Assembly: GCA_963726405.1 (NCBI GenBank)
Contig: CAVSCF010000003.1
Location: forward strand, 62,001 to 126,000
Direction: 5' to 3'
Length of the DNA stretch: 64,000 nt
From: JAOUJD01 sp963726405
GTDB lineage: Bacteria > Pseudomonadota > Gammaproteobacteria > Burkholderiales > Burkholderiaceae_F
How positions within the stretch are numbered: the stretch's first letter is position 1; the number at the start of each line of letters is the position of its first letter. The notes under the pieces were generated by a model. It was not told where the DNA came from, made no database searches, and worked only from the letters and a program-made list of their open reading frames with translations. Made by a program: the position numbers and the translations under genes. Positions 42,518 to 51,807 of the stretch are shown piece after piece.

Positions 42518-43888
42518 ATGACCGCCCCGTCGGCCGCGCGGCGGCCCCGCAAGACGAACTCCGCGGCCGCACCGTCCGTCGGCTTCGTGTCGCTCGGCTG
42601 CCCCAAGGCGCTGGTCGACTCCGAACTCATCATCACGCAGCTGCGGGCCGAGGGATACGCCACCAGCGCGACCTACGAGGACGCCGACCTCGTCATCGTC
42701 AACACCTGCGGGTTCATCGACGCCGCCGTGCAGGAGTCGCTCGATGCGATCGGCGAAGCGCTCGCCGAGAACGGCAAGGTCATCGTCACCGGCTGCCTCG
42801 GGGCGCGGAGCGACGGGGGCGAGAACCTGGTTGCCAGGGCGCATCCGAAAGTGCTGGCCGTCACGGGGCCCCACGCGGCAGGCGAGGTGCTGGATCACGT
42901 GCACCGTCACCTTCCCAAGCCCCACGACCCGTTCAGCGACCTCGTGCCGCCGGCCGGCATCAAGCTCACGCCGAAGCACTACGCCTACCTGAAGATTTCC
43001 GAGGGGTGCAACCACCGGTGCAGCTTCTGCATCATCCCGTCGATGCGCGGCGACCTGGTCAGCCGGCCGATCGGGCAGGTGCTGCGCGAGGCGGAGAACC
43101 TGGCCCGGCAGGGCGTGAAGGAACTGCTGGTGATCTCGCAGGACACCAGCGCGTATGGGGTGGATGTCCGCTACAAGCTCGACTTCGTCGGCGGTCGCGC
43201 GGTCCGGACGCGGATGCACGAGCTCGTCAGTGAACTCGGGCAACTCGGCATCTGGGTCCGCCTTCACTACGTGTACCCGTATCCGCACGTCGACGACGTG
43301 GTTCCGCTGATGGCCGAGGGCAGGGTGCTGCCCTACCTCGACGTGCCGTTCCAGCATGCCAACCCGCGCATCCTCAAGCTCATGAAGCGGCCGGCATCCG
43401 GCGAGAAGAACATCGAGCGCATCCGCGCCTGGCGCGCGGTCTGCCCGGACATCACCATTCGTTCGACGTTCATCGCGGGTTTTCCCGGCGAGACCGAGGC
43501 GGAGTTCGAGGAACTGCTTGATTTCCTGCGCGAGGCGCAGCTGGACCGCGTCGGGTGCTTCGCCTATTCGCCGGTGGAGGGTGCGGCGGCCAATGCGCTG
43601 CCCGGCATGCTTCCCGACGACGTGCGCGAGGCGCGCCGCGCCCGCTTCATGGAGGTCCAGCAGCGAATATCCGCTGAGCGCCTGGCGCGCAAGGTCGGCA
43701 CCACGCAGCGGGTGCTGCTGGACGAAGTGGGGCCGACCGTGGCGATCGGCCGGACGGCCGCCGACGCGCCGGAGATCGACGGCGTGGTGTACGTGAAGAC
43801 CGGAAGGCGCAAGGTGAACATCGGCGATTTTGTCGACGTGACCGTCGCGACGGCCGAGGAACATGACCTGCACGGAAGGCTCGCATGA
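42518..43888 (+). CDS. rimO: Ribosomal protein S12 methylthiotransferase RimO
   Basis: 456 residues. Domains: N-terminal UPF0004 with cysteines in GCPKAL, NTCGFI and TGCLGARSDG (auxiliary cluster), radical-SAM motif SEGCNHRCSFCIIPSMRG, and a C-terminal TRAM domain (from about VGPTVAIGRTAADAP). It adds a methylthio group to Asp of ribosomal protein S12. The start is 16 bases after phaR; its stop overlaps the GST-like ATG. Confidence 0.95.
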   Translation: MTAPSAARRPRKTNSAAAPSVGFVSLGCPKALVDSELIITQLRAEGYATSATYEDADLVIVNTCGFIDAAVQESLDAIGEALAENGKVIVTGCLGARSDGGENLVARAHPKVLAVTGPHAAGEVLDHVHRHLPKPHDPFSDLVPPAGIKLTPKHYAYLKISEGCNHRCSFCIIPSMRGDLVSRPIGQVLREAENLARQGVKELLVISQDTSAYGVDVRYKLDFVGGRAVRTRMHELVSELGQLGIWVRLHYVYPYPHVDDVVPLMAEGRVLPYLDVPFQHANPRILKLMKRPASGEKNIERIRAWRAVCPDITIRSTFIAGFPGETEAEFEELLDFLREAQLDRVGCFAYSPVEGAAANALPGMLPDDVREARRARFMEVQQRISAERLARKVGTTQRVLLDEVGPTVAIGRTAADAPEIDGVVYVKTGRRKVNIGDFVDVTVATAEEHDLHGRLA

Positions 43889-44526
43889 CGATGGCGTACA
43901 CGCTGTACACGGGCAGGCGATCCGGGGCGGCCAGCGTCGAAGTCCTGATGGGGGCGCTGGGGCTCGAGGTCGAACTGCGCGAGGCGGCGCCGTGGACCGA
44001 GCCGGTGGGCGCCTTCTTCGAGGAACTGAAGTCGGTCAATCCGCTCGCGCAGTTGCCGACACTGGTCACGCCCGGGGGCGAGATCCTGACGGAAAGCGTG
44101 GCGATCCTCTGGACGCTGATGGAACGTCACCCGAGCGACTGGGTGCCGGCGCTCGCCACGCGCGACCGGGCGAGCTGCCTGCGCTGGATGCAGTTCGCGG
44201 CGTCGAGCATCTACACGGCGGTCGGGATCGCGGACTATCCCGAACGGTGGACGACCGCCGCCGACCCGGCGTCGCGCGAGGCGGTGAAGGACGGCGCTGT
44301 CGCGCGCTTGAAGCTCGGCTGGGACATCCTGGCCGGCGCACATGCGGGTGGCCATTTCTTCCTGGGCGATCGACCGTACGTCTGCGACGTGTACTTCGCC
44401 AACCTGTCCAAGTGGTGGAAGATGCGGGACTATCTGAGCTCGCGTCATCCCGTGTTCTGCGATGCAATGGAACGAGTGGACGCGCTTCCGGAAGTCGCTC
44501 CCGTCTGGCAACGGCATTGGTCATGA
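43885..44526 (+). CDS. Glutathione S-transferase family protein
   Basis: 213 residues with the GST N-terminal thioredoxin-like fold (YTLYTGRRSGAASVEVLM, NPLAQLPTLVTPGGEILTES, the cis-Pro in QLPTL) and a helical C-domain ending in HPVFCDAMERVDALPEV. The catalytic Ser/Tyr is not obvious, so class cannot be stated. It starts inside the rimO stop (ATGA) and its own stop overlaps the next gene in the same way. Confidence 0.85.
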   Translation: MTMAYTLYTGRRSGAASVEVLMGALGLEVELREAAPWTEPVGAFFEELKSVNPLAQLPTLVTPGGEILTESVAILWTLMERHPSDWVPALATRDRASCLRWMQFAASSIYTAVGIADYPERWTTAADPASREAVKDGAVARLKLGWDILAGAHAGGHFFLGDRPYVCDVYFANLSKWWKMRDYLSSRHPVFCDAMERVDALPEVAPVWQRHWS

Positions 44527-45131
44527 AAACAACCTTTCCGCTTTTCGCTTCCGCATCGGCGGCGGCGCTGATGTGCGCCGCCGTGCCCGCCTTCGCGCAG
44601 ACCTCGATCACGCTGTTTGCCGGTTACGCCGGCAGCAGCGGCGTCGAGAACGTGTCGACGAACACGAACGCCGACATGAAGAGCGCAGCGACGTACGGGC
44701 TCGCGCTCGGCATGGTTCTCGACCCGTCGCGCGAACTGCAGCTCTACTACAACCAGCAGTCGACGACGCTGTCGCCGGGCGGCAATGCGGCGCCGTTCGA
44801 CCTGACGCTGCGATACCTGCACGTCGGCGGCACGGTGTTCATCGACCGCGCGATCGGCCAGGGCTTCTACGCCGTCGGGGGCGTCGGCATCACGCAATTC
44901 AGTCCCGGAACGAACGGCTACAGCGACGAAATCAAGCCGTCGATCAACCTCGGGTTCGGTTACATGCTGCCGCTCGGCGACCGCATCGCCCTGCGTGCCG
45001 AGGCGCGGGGTTACCTCACGCTCGTGAACAGTTCCGGCGGGTTCCTGTGCTCGGGCGGATGCGTGGCCGTGCTCAAGAGCGACGCCGTGTCGCAGTACGA
45101 AGCGAAGATCGGGCTCATGGCCCGGTTCTGA
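44523..45131 (+). CDS. Outer-membrane beta-barrel protein, OmpW/OmpA-like size
   Basis: 202 residues with a signal peptide cleaved after AVPAFA (residue 25). The mature part alternates hydrophobic and polar residues in short strands (TSITLFAGYAG, LQLYYNQQSTTLS, LTLRYLHVGGTVF, INLGFGYMLPLGDRIAL) and ends in a C-terminal phenylalanine (GLMARF), the typical BAM signal. An 8-strand barrel is likely. Two cysteines in FLCSGGC may form a loop disulfide. Function unknown; the gene is coupled to the GST gene. Confidence 0.78.
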   Translation: MKTTFPLFASASAAALMCAAVPAFAQTSITLFAGYAGSSGVENVSTNTNADMKSAATYGLALGMVLDPSRELQLYYNQQSTTLSPGGNAAPFDLTLRYLHVGGTVFIDRAIGQGFYAVGGVGITQFSPGTNGYSDEIKPSINLGFGYMLPLGDRIALRAEARGYLTLVNSSGGFLCSGGCVAVLKSDAVSQYEAKIGLMARF

Positions 45132-45277
45132 GGGGTCTCCGGCCAGGGGTGGCCGGCCGGTCGACGCCGGTCGGTCGGCGGGCCCGGCGGCGTGCCAGAA
45201 TGGCCGGTCGGGCGCATCGCCGGTCGGGCGGTCGTCTTTCAATTTTCGTCACCAAGCCAAGAATCCGGGAGAACACC

Positions 45278-46459
45278 ATGCGCGAGGTCGTCGTCGTCAG
45301 CGGAGTCCGTACTGCCATCGGGACCTTCGGCGGAAGCCTGAAGGACGTCCCACCCACCCAGCTCGGTGCGATCGTCGTCGCGGAAGCGATGAAGCGTGCC
45401 GCCGTGCAGGGCTCCGAAGTCGGCCACGTCGTGTTCGGCCACGTGATTCACACCGAGCCGAAGGACATGTACCTTGGCCGCGTGTCCGCCGTGAACGGGG
45501 GCGTTGCGAAGGAGACGCCGTGCCTGACGCTGAACCGGTTGTGCGGCAGCGGGCTGCAGGCGATCGTGTCGGCGGCACAGACGATCATGCTCGGCGACGC
45601 GGACATCGCCATCGGGGCGGGGGCGGAAAACATGTCGCGCGGCTCGTACATCGTGCCGAGCGCTCGCTGGGGCCAGCGCATGGGCGACTTCAAGGCGATC
45701 GACATGATGGTCGGCGCGCTGCACGACCCCTTCGACGTCGTCCACATGGGCGTGACGGCGGAGAACGTCGCCTCCAAGTGGGGCATCACGCGGGACGAGC
45801 AGGACCAGCTGGCGGTCGAGAGTCACCGGCGCGCCGCGAACGCGACCAAGGAGGGCTACTTCCGCAGCCAGATCGTTCCGGTGGAAATCAAGGGCAAGAA
45901 GGGCACGACGGTGTTCGACACCGACGAGCACTTCCGCGAGGGCACGTCGATGGCCGACATGGCCAAGCTCAAACCGGTGTTCGTGAAGGAAAACGGGACG
46001 GTGACGGCGGGCAACGCGAGCGGCATCAACGACGGCGCCGGCGCGGTGGTGCTGATGGAACGCGCCGTCGCGGAGAAGCGTGGCCTCAAGCCGCTGGCCC
46101 GGCTCGTCAGCTACGGGCACGCCGGGGTCGACCCGAAGTACATGGGGATCGGCCCGGTTCCCGCGTCGCGCAAGGCGCTCGAGCGCGCCGGACTGTCCGT
46201 CGGCCAGCTCGACGTGATCGAAGCCAACGAGGCGTTCGCGGCGCAGGCGTGCGCCGTCGCCAAGGACCTCGGCTTCCCGGCCGACAAGGTCAATCCGAAC
46301 GGCAGCGGCATCTCGCTGGGGCACCCCGTCGGCGCGACGGGCGCGATCATCACGGTCAAGGCGCTGTATGAACTGCAGCGCACGGGCGGCCGCTACGCCC
46401 TGGTGACGATGTGCATCGGGGGCGGGCAGGGAATCGCGGCGATCTTCGAGCGGATGTGA
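45278..46459 (+). CDS. bktB: Beta-ketothiolase BktB
   Basis: 393 residues, closely resembling BktB of Ralstonia/Cupriavidus from beginning (REVVVVSGVRTAIGTFGGSL) to end (CIGGGQGIAAIFERM). Catalytic Cys is C89 in NRLCGSGLQAIVSAAQ; SGISLGHPVGATGAI carries the histidine. BktB has a broader chain length than PhaA and supplies C5 units for PHBV copolymers; it may also serve fatty-acid or aromatic beta-oxidation. It stands alone, with a hairpin after it. Confidence 0.92.
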   Translation: MREVVVVSGVRTAIGTFGGSLKDVPPTQLGAIVVAEAMKRAAVQGSEVGHVVFGHVIHTEPKDMYLGRVSAVNGGVAKETPCLTLNRLCGSGLQAIVSAAQTIMLGDADIAIGAGAENMSRGSYIVPSARWGQRMGDFKAIDMMVGALHDPFDVVHMGVTAENVASKWGITRDEQDQLAVESHRRAANATKEGYFRSQIVPVEIKGKKGTTVFDTDEHFREGTSMADMAKLKPVFVKENGTVTAGNASGINDGAGAVVLMERAVAEKRGLKPLARLVSYGHAGVDPKYMGIGPVPASRKALERAGLSVGQLDVIEANEAFAAQACAVAKDLGFPADKVNPNGSGISLGHPVGATGAIITVKALYELQRTGGRYALVTMCIGGGQGIAAIFERM

Positions 46460-46469
46460 GCTTTTGCGT

Positions 46470-46504
46470 CCATCCCGCGGGCACGGGCAGTACTCGCGGG
46501 GTGG
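46470..46504. terminator. Long hairpin after bktB
   Basis: A 10-bp stem (CCATCCCGCG at 46470-46479 with its partner at 46495-46504, one G-T wobble) and a 15-base loop, in the 87-base gap before the DUF882 gene. No T-run follows, so it may act as a Rho-independent pause or a processing stem. Confidence 0.45.
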
Positions 46505-46546
46505 GGCTCCGCTCCGTAAGGCGTTTCCCACATTGTCGGTTCACCC

Positions 46547-47137
46547 ATGAGTCCTGACGCTTTCTTCCAGTGGCGCCGCCGCCTGCTGATCGCGGGTGGG
46601 TGTGCTGCGGTCGCGCCTGCGCTCGCCGTTCCGCCACCGCAGTCGGCGGCCGACGAAGCGCTGAAGGGCCTGCTCGCGGAACGACGGTCGATCTGGCTGG
46701 TGCGAGGCGGCGAGCAGATGGAAGCCACGTACTGGAGCGCGGAACGCGGATACGACCGCGATCAGTACCTCCAACTGTGCTGGGCCCTGCGCGACATCCA
46801 GGCCGACCGCGTGTTTCCGATGGACCACGGACTGCTCGACGTGCTGGCCGGCCTGCAGGCGTGGCTGGCGCAGAGCGGCGTGCGGGCTCCGCTGGAGATC
46901 CACTCCGGGTACCGCACGCGGTCGACGAACCAGAAGCTCGAGGGCGCGGCCCTCAATTCACGGCACCTGCTCGGCAAGGCGGCCGACGTGACCGTGCCCG
47001 GCGTGAAGAACGTGAAACTCGCCGGCATGGCGAGTGTGCTCGGGCGTGGCGGCACCGGGTTCTACCCCGGGCGCAACTTCGTCCACATCGACACCGGCGA
47101 CGAGCGGGTGTGGGTCAGCCCGCCGAAGGCTGGCTGA
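46547..47137 (+). CDS. DUF882/M15-like peptidase, exported (YcbK family)
   Basis: 196 residues. The N-terminus WRRRLLIAGGCAAV has paired arginines before a hydrophobic segment, compatible with a Tat signal. The peptidase-like domain shows IHSGYRTRSTNQKLEGA, NSRHLLGKAADVT and NFVHIDTG, the three zinc-site motifs of the VanY/M15-related DUF882 family. Likely acts on cell-wall peptides. Its 3' end overlaps the serB 3' end by 23 bases in convergent orientation. Confidence 0.85.
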   Translation: MSPDAFFQWRRRLLIAGGCAAVAPALAVPPPQSAADEALKGLLAERRSIWLVRGGEQMEATYWSAERGYDRDQYLQLCWALRDIQADRVFPMDHGLLDVLAGLQAWLAQSGVRAPLEIHSGYRTRSTNQKLEGAALNSRHLLGKAADVTVPGVKNVKLAGMASVLGRGGTGFYPGRNFVHIDTGDERVWVSPPKAG

Positions 47138-48008
47138 GCGACGTCGGCGGCACCGCGAACCAGTTCAGCACGCCGTCGAGACGGGCGTGGTTGAGCGCGT
47201 AGGTCGCCTGCTGCTGGACGACGGGCTTCGCGCGATACGCCACTGAAATCCCCGCGAGGCGCATCATCCTGAGGTCGTTGGCGCCGTCGCCAATGGCGAT
47301 GGCCCGTCCGGTGGAGCAACCGAGCTGGTCGCACACTTCGCCCAGCGCGCGCGCCTTGCCTTCCGCATCGACGATCTCGCCGCCGTTCGGGCCCGTCACC
47401 CGGCCGGTCAGGCGCCCATTGATCACCTCGAGTTCGTTCGACCGCGTGAAATCGAGGCCGAGGCGCTCCCGGATCCGTTCGGTGAAGAACGTGAAGCCGC
47501 CGGTGACCAGCAGCGTCTTCAGGCCTGCGCGCTGGCAGGCGCGGATCAGTTCCGTGGCGCCGGGATTGAGCTGCAGCTTCTCGTCGAGGACGCGCTGCAG
47601 CAGTCCCGCGTCGGTGCCTTCGAGCATGGCCACCCGGCGTCGCAGGCTGTCCTTGTAGTCGGCGATCTCTCCCCGCATCGCCGCCTCCGTGATCGCCGCC
47701 ACTTCCTCGCCCTTGCCGGCATATGCGGCCATCTCGTCGAGGCTTTCGATGTTGATCAGGGTGGAGTCCATGTCCATCGCCAGCAGGCGGAAATCGGACA
47801 GGCTCGCGGCGGGATCGACGAAGGCCGTGTCGAGTTTCCAGTAGCTGGCGAGCCCGGCAACGGCCTTGCGCGTTTCGGCGTCGTCGCGCACGCCCGTGCA
47901 ACGCGCCCAGCGCACCCCGGTGGTGATGCGCTCGGGCGCGCACACCACCTTGAAGGTGTCGAGTGCCTCGACGGAAATCTGCGGGCCCTGGAGGACGAGA
48001 TCTTTCAT
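47115..48008 (-). CDS. serB: Phosphoserine phosphatase SerB
   Basis: 297 residues. An N-terminal regulatory (ACT-like) part of about 80 residues is followed by the HAD domain: nucleophile motif LLAMDMDSTLINIES, motif II VTGGFTFFTERIRERLG, and motif III AIGDGANDLRMMRLAG. It makes L-serine from phosphoserine. The gene is convergent with the DUF882 gene and overlaps its last codons. Its ATG lies 230 bases downstream (minus-strand sense) of the mfd stop. Confidence 0.94.
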   Translation of the reverse strand: MKDLVLQGPQISVEALDTFKVVCAPERITTGVRWARCTGVRDDAETRKAVAGLASYWKLDTAFVDPAASLSDFRLLAMDMDSTLINIESLDEMAAYAGKGEEVAAITEAAMRGEIADYKDSLRRRVAMLEGTDAGLLQRVLDEKLQLNPGATELIRACQRAGLKTLLVTGGFTFFTERIRERLGLDFTRSNELEVINGRLTGRVTGPNGGEIVDAEGKARALGEVCDQLGCSTGRAIAIGDGANDLRMMRLAGISVAYRAKPVVQQQATYALNHARLDGVLNWFAVPPTSLSQPSAG

Positions 48009-48238
48009 GGCGCCGCCAGTTTAGAGAACCTTGGCGCCGCGCAGGGTCGCGCGGTCGCCTCAGCGCTCGGGATCGACGCTGGGGAACCCGTCGTGCGTAT
48101 CGAGCAGACGAAGGTGCTCGTCGCGGCGGGCGGCCCCGGCGGACGGCGGCTCGAGGCGCAGCCGCCGCCAGAGCCAGCCGGACGGGAGGCGCGCGCGCCC
48201 GGGTGCGCCTGAGCAAGGCGCTTGCCCGATCCTTGCAG
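48009..48238. other. Gap between mfd and serB with no gene
   Basis: 230 bases. One open frame on the minus strand continues the reading from within mfd but has no start codon of its own, so I do not call a gene. A small GCAAG-CGC-CTTGC stem lies just after the mfd stop (about 48218-48230) and could help termination. The serB promoter must be here, but I could not place it. Confidence 0.45.
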
Positions 48239-51200
48239 TCAGGCGAGCGCGCGGAAGACTTCGCGCAGACGGGCGAGGCGCGCGTCGAGCGTCGCGGTCT
48301 TCTCGTCGATCCGCAGCTTGGTCGGCCCGGCAAGCCGCATCGTGCGCGACTTCTGCAGCAGCGCGATCAGCCGGGCCGTGTCGAACGTCGGTTCGGGGAC
48401 GAAGTGGATGACGATGGCGTCGCCCGATGCGTCGATCTTCTTCACCCCGAGCGGCTCGGCCAGCAGCCGCAGGCGGTGCGTGTCGATCAGCGCCTTGCCC
48501 GCCTCGGGCAACCTGCCGTACCGGTCGACGAGTTCCTCCTGCAGCCGGATGAGGTCGTCTTCCTCGTTGCAGCTGGCGAGCTTCTTGTACATGGACAGCC
48601 GCTGGTGCACGTCGTTGACGTAGTCCGGCGGCAGCAGTGCGGGCACGTGCAGGTTGATCTCGGTGACGGCCGCGAACGGCGCGAGAAGATCCGGTTCGCG
48701 ACCGGAGCGCAACGCGCGCACGGCGGCGTTCAGCATCTGCGTGTAGAGGTCGAAACCGACCTCCTGCATGTTCCCGCTCTGGTTTTCCCCGAGCACTTCG
48801 CCCGCACCCCGGATCTCGAGATCGTGCATCGCGAGGTAGAACCCGCTGCCCAGCTCCTCCAGGTTCTGGATGGCCTCCAGCCGCTTCTCGGCGTTCTTCG
48901 TGAGGCCGCCTTCGTCCGGCACCATCAGGTACGCGTACGCCTGGTGGTGCGAGCGGCCGACCCGGCCGCGCAACTGGTGCAGCTGCGCGAGTCCGAACTT
49001 GTCCGCCCGGTGGATGACGATCGTGTTCGCGGTCGGAACATCGATGCCGGTCTCGATGATGGTCGAGCACAGCAGGACGTTGAAGCGCTGGTGGTAGAAG
49101 TCGCGCATCACCCGCTCGAGCTCGCGTTCTCCCATCTGACCGTGGGCGACCTCGATCTGCGCCTCCGGGAGCAGCTCGCGCAGGCGCGCCCGCCGGTTCT
49201 CGATCGTCTCGACCTCGTTGTGCAGGAAGTACACCTGTCCGCCGCGCTTCAGCTCGCGCAGCACCGCTTCGCGCACGAGGCTGGCCGATTCCTTCCGCAC
49301 GAAGGTCTTGATCGCGAGCCGGCGCTGCGGCGCGGTGGCGATCACCGAGAAGTCCCGGATTCCCTCGAGCGACAGCGCGAGCGTGCGCGGAATCGGCGTG
49401 GCCGTCAGCGTGAGCACGTCCACCTCGGCGCGCAGCGCCTTGAAGCGCTCCTTCTGCCGGACGCCGAACCGGTGTTCCTCGTCGATGATGACCAGCCCGA
49501 GGCGCGCGAAACGGATGTCGCTCGACAGCAGCTTGTGTGTGCCGATCACGATGTCGGCGGTCCCGGCGGCGATGCCCGCGATGGCTTCCTCGACTTCCTT
49601 CGGCGAGCGGAAGCGCGACAGCTCCACCACCTTGACCGGCCACTCCGCGAAGCGGTCCCGGAAGGTCAGCACGTGCTGTTCGGCGAGCAGCGTGGTGGGG
49701 CACAGGACGGCGACCTGCCTTCCGCCCGCGACGGCGGCGAAGGCGGCCCGCAGGGCCACCTCCGTCTTGCCGAAGCCGACGTCGCCGCATACCAGCCGGT
49801 CCATCGGAAAACCGGCGCTCATGTCCTTCAGCACCGCGTCGATGGCCGCCTGCTGGTCGGGCGTCTCCTCGAAGCCGAAGCCCTCCGCAAACGCCTCGTA
49901 GTCGTGGGCGCCGAACTCGAACGCGTGGCCCTTGCGGGCGGCGCGCAGCGCGTACAGGTTGAGCAGTTCGGCGGCCGTGTCGCGGACCTGCCTGGCCGCC
50001 TTCCGGCGGGCCTTGTCCCAGTCGGCGCCGCCGAGCTGGTGCAGCGGCGCGGCGGCGGGATCGGCGCCGCTGTACCGGCCGATCAGGTGCAGTTGTGCCA
50101 CGGGCACGTACAGGCTGCTTTCGTTCGCGTATTCGAGGTGCAGGAACTCGGTCGAGCCGTCGCCGAGGTCCATCGTCTGCAGGCCGAGATAGCGCCCGAT
50201 GCCGTGTTCGACGTGCACGACCGGATCGCCGACGCGCAGCTCGGCAAGGTCGCGGATCATCGCCTCGACGTTCGAGGCGCGTTCGCGCTGCTTGCCACGC
50301 AGGCGCCGCGGGCTCGACGCGTAGAGCTCGGTCTCGGTCACGACCGCCAGGCCGCGCTCGCGCAGCACGAAACCTTCGTGCAGCGGCGCCACGCCGAGCG
50401 CTAGCGGCGCGTCGGCGGCAACGAAGGCTGCGAAGTCCGCGTTGTCCGCGAACGGCAGGGCGTACTCCGCGAACATCTGCCCCATCGTCTCGCGCCGTCC
50501 GGCGGAGTCGGCGACGACCAGCACGCGTCCGGCGAAGCGGGACGCGTATTCGCGCAGCCTCTGGATGGGATCCTCGGCACGGCGCTCGACGGCCAGGACG
50601 GGCAGCGCCTCGAAGTCCTCCTGCGCCCCGTCGCCAAGCGCGATACGGCCGTGCGGCTTCGCGCGTGAGAAGAACTGTTCGGCGTTCAGGAAGAGCTCGG
50701 CCGGCGGCAGGATCGGTCGGGCCGTGTCGCGGGCGAGGAAGCGGTGTCGCTCGCTGGTCTCGTTCCAGAAACGCTGGATCGCCGCTTCGATCGCGCCGTG
50801 CATCACGACGATCGCGCTCGCCGGCAGGTAGTCGAACAGCGTCGCGGTCTCGTCGAAGAACAGCGGAAGGTAGTACTCGATTCCCTGCGAAGCGATGCCG
50901 TTGCCGACGTCCCTGTAGACGGTGGAGCGGCTCGGGTCACCTTCGATGCGGTCCCGCCAGCGGCGCCGGAACGCCTGGCGCGCGGCCTCGTCGATCGGAA
51001 ATTCGCGCCCGGGCAGCAACCGGATGTCCGGCACCGGATACAGACCGCGCTGCGAATCCGGGTCGAAGGCGCGGATGGTCTCCAACTGGTCATCCAGCAG
51101 GTCCAGGCGGTAAGGCAGTGCGGAGCCCATCGGAAACAGATCGAGCAGGCCGCCGCGGATCGCGAACTCCCCCGGCGCGACCACCTGGGACACGTGCTGG

Positions 51201-51706
51201 TAACCGGCAAAGACAAGTTGCGTGCGCAGGGCCTCGCTGTCGAGCTTCTGGCCCTGGCGAAAGAAGAAGGTGTGACCGGCGACGTACTGCGGCGGCGCGA
51301 AACGGTGCAGCGACGTCGTTGCGGGCACCACGAGCGCGTCCATGGCGCCCGCACCCGGCTGGCTCAGCCGGTAGAGCGTCTCGAGGCGATCGGATACCAG
51401 GTCCTGGTGCGGCGACAGCGTGTCGTACGGCAGCGTCTCCCAGTCCGGCAGGGGCCGGACCGCGAGCGTCGGATCGAAGTAGCGGATCTCCTCGACGAGT
51501 CGCTGCGCGTCGAGTGCATCGGCGGCCACGACGACGAGCAGGCGTTTCGCGCGTCGCGCCTCAGCAGCGGTTTCGGCCAGGAGAAGGGCGTCGCCGGAGC
51601 CCGGCGGGCGGGCGATGGCAACACGGGCCCCTGCCGACGGGAGTGTCTGCGAGGAGGGGCCCGACAGGCGTTCGCCGGGCGCGGCGGTGGAGACTTCGTG
51701 GTTCAC
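48239..51706 (-). CDS. mfd: Transcription-repair coupling factor Mfd
   Basis: 1155 residues if started at the GTG at 51706; a TTG at 51730 is an alternative start eight codons further up, and there is no ATG. It has the UvrB-like N-terminus (ALLLAETAAEARRAKRLLVV, RPLPDWETLPYD), the RNA-polymerase-interacting domain, and the RecG-like translocase with Walker A GDVGFGKTEVALRAAF and DEEHRFGVRQKERFK, then TRG and C-terminal domains. Mfd removes stalled RNA polymerase and recruits UvrA. It is divergent from ispD. Confidence 0.94.
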   Translation of the reverse strand: MNHEVSTAAPGERLSGPSSQTLPSAGARVAIARPPGSGDALLLAETAAEARRAKRLLVVVAADALDAQRLVEEIRYFDPTLAVRPLPDWETLPYDTLSPHQDLVSDRLETLYRLSQPGAGAMDALVVPATTSLHRFAPPQYVAGHTFFFRQGQKLDSEALRTQLVFAGYQHVSQVVAPGEFAIRGGLLDLFPMGSALPYRLDLLDDQLETIRAFDPDSQRGLYPVPDIRLLPGREFPIDEAARQAFRRRWRDRIEGDPSRSTVYRDVGNGIASQGIEYYLPLFFDETATLFDYLPASAIVVMHGAIEAAIQRFWNETSERHRFLARDTARPILPPAELFLNAEQFFSRAKPHGRIALGDGAQEDFEALPVLAVERRAEDPIQRLREYASRFAGRVLVVADSAGRRETMGQMFAEYALPFADNADFAAFVAADAPLALGVAPLHEGFVLRERGLAVVTETELYASSPRRLRGKQRERASNVEAMIRDLAELRVGDPVVHVEHGIGRYLGLQTMDLGDGSTEFLHLEYANESSLYVPVAQLHLIGRYSGADPAAAPLHQLGGADWDKARRKAARQVRDTAAELLNLYALRAARKGHAFEFGAHDYEAFAEGFGFEETPDQQAAIDAVLKDMSAGFPMDRLVCGDVGFGKTEVALRAAFAAVAGGRQVAVLCPTTLLAEQHVLTFRDRFAEWPVKVVELSRFRSPKEVEEAIAGIAAGTADIVIGTHKLLSSDIRFARLGLVIIDEEHRFGVRQKERFKALRAEVDVLTLTATPIPRTLALSLEGIRDFSVIATAPQRRLAIKTFVRKESASLVREAVLRELKRGGQVYFLHNEVETIENRRARLRELLPEAQIEVAHGQMGERELERVMRDFYHQRFNVLLCSTIIETGIDVPTANTIVIHRADKFGLAQLHQLRGRVGRSHHQAYAYLMVPDEGGLTKNAEKRLEAIQNLEELGSGFYLAMHDLEIRGAGEVLGENQSGNMQEVGFDLYTQMLNAAVRALRSGREPDLLAPFAAVTEINLHVPALLPPDYVNDVHQRLSMYKKLASCNEEDDLIRLQEELVDRYGRLPEAGKALIDTHRLRLLAEPLGVKKIDASGDAIVIHFVPEPTFDTARLIALLQKSRTMRLAGPTKLRIDEKTATLDARLARLREVFRALA

Positions 51707-51757
51707 AAAAAAACATCGGCAGCCGAGCAACGCTCAAGAGCTGCCGAACTCGGTCGT

Positions 51758-51764
51758 TATTATA
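51758..51764. promoter_or_regulatory. Overlapping divergent -10 elements for ispD and mfd
   Basis: The sequence TTATTATAC around 51758-51764 reads TATTAT on the plus strand and TATAAT (the sigma-70 consensus) on the minus strand. The two would start ispD (TTG at 51808) and mfd (GTG 51706 or TTG 51730) transcripts. Neither has a clear -35. It is one of very few AT-rich stretches in the window. Confidence 0.55.
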
Positions 51765-51807
51765 CGAAGGCCTGCACCCACGCCCGACTTGCCGACCCGG
51801 ATACGCA

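Noticed and set aside
48060..48238. A possible small minus-strand gene between mfd and serB
   Set aside because: The frame runs out of mfd and has no ATG, GTG or TTG of its own in the gap.
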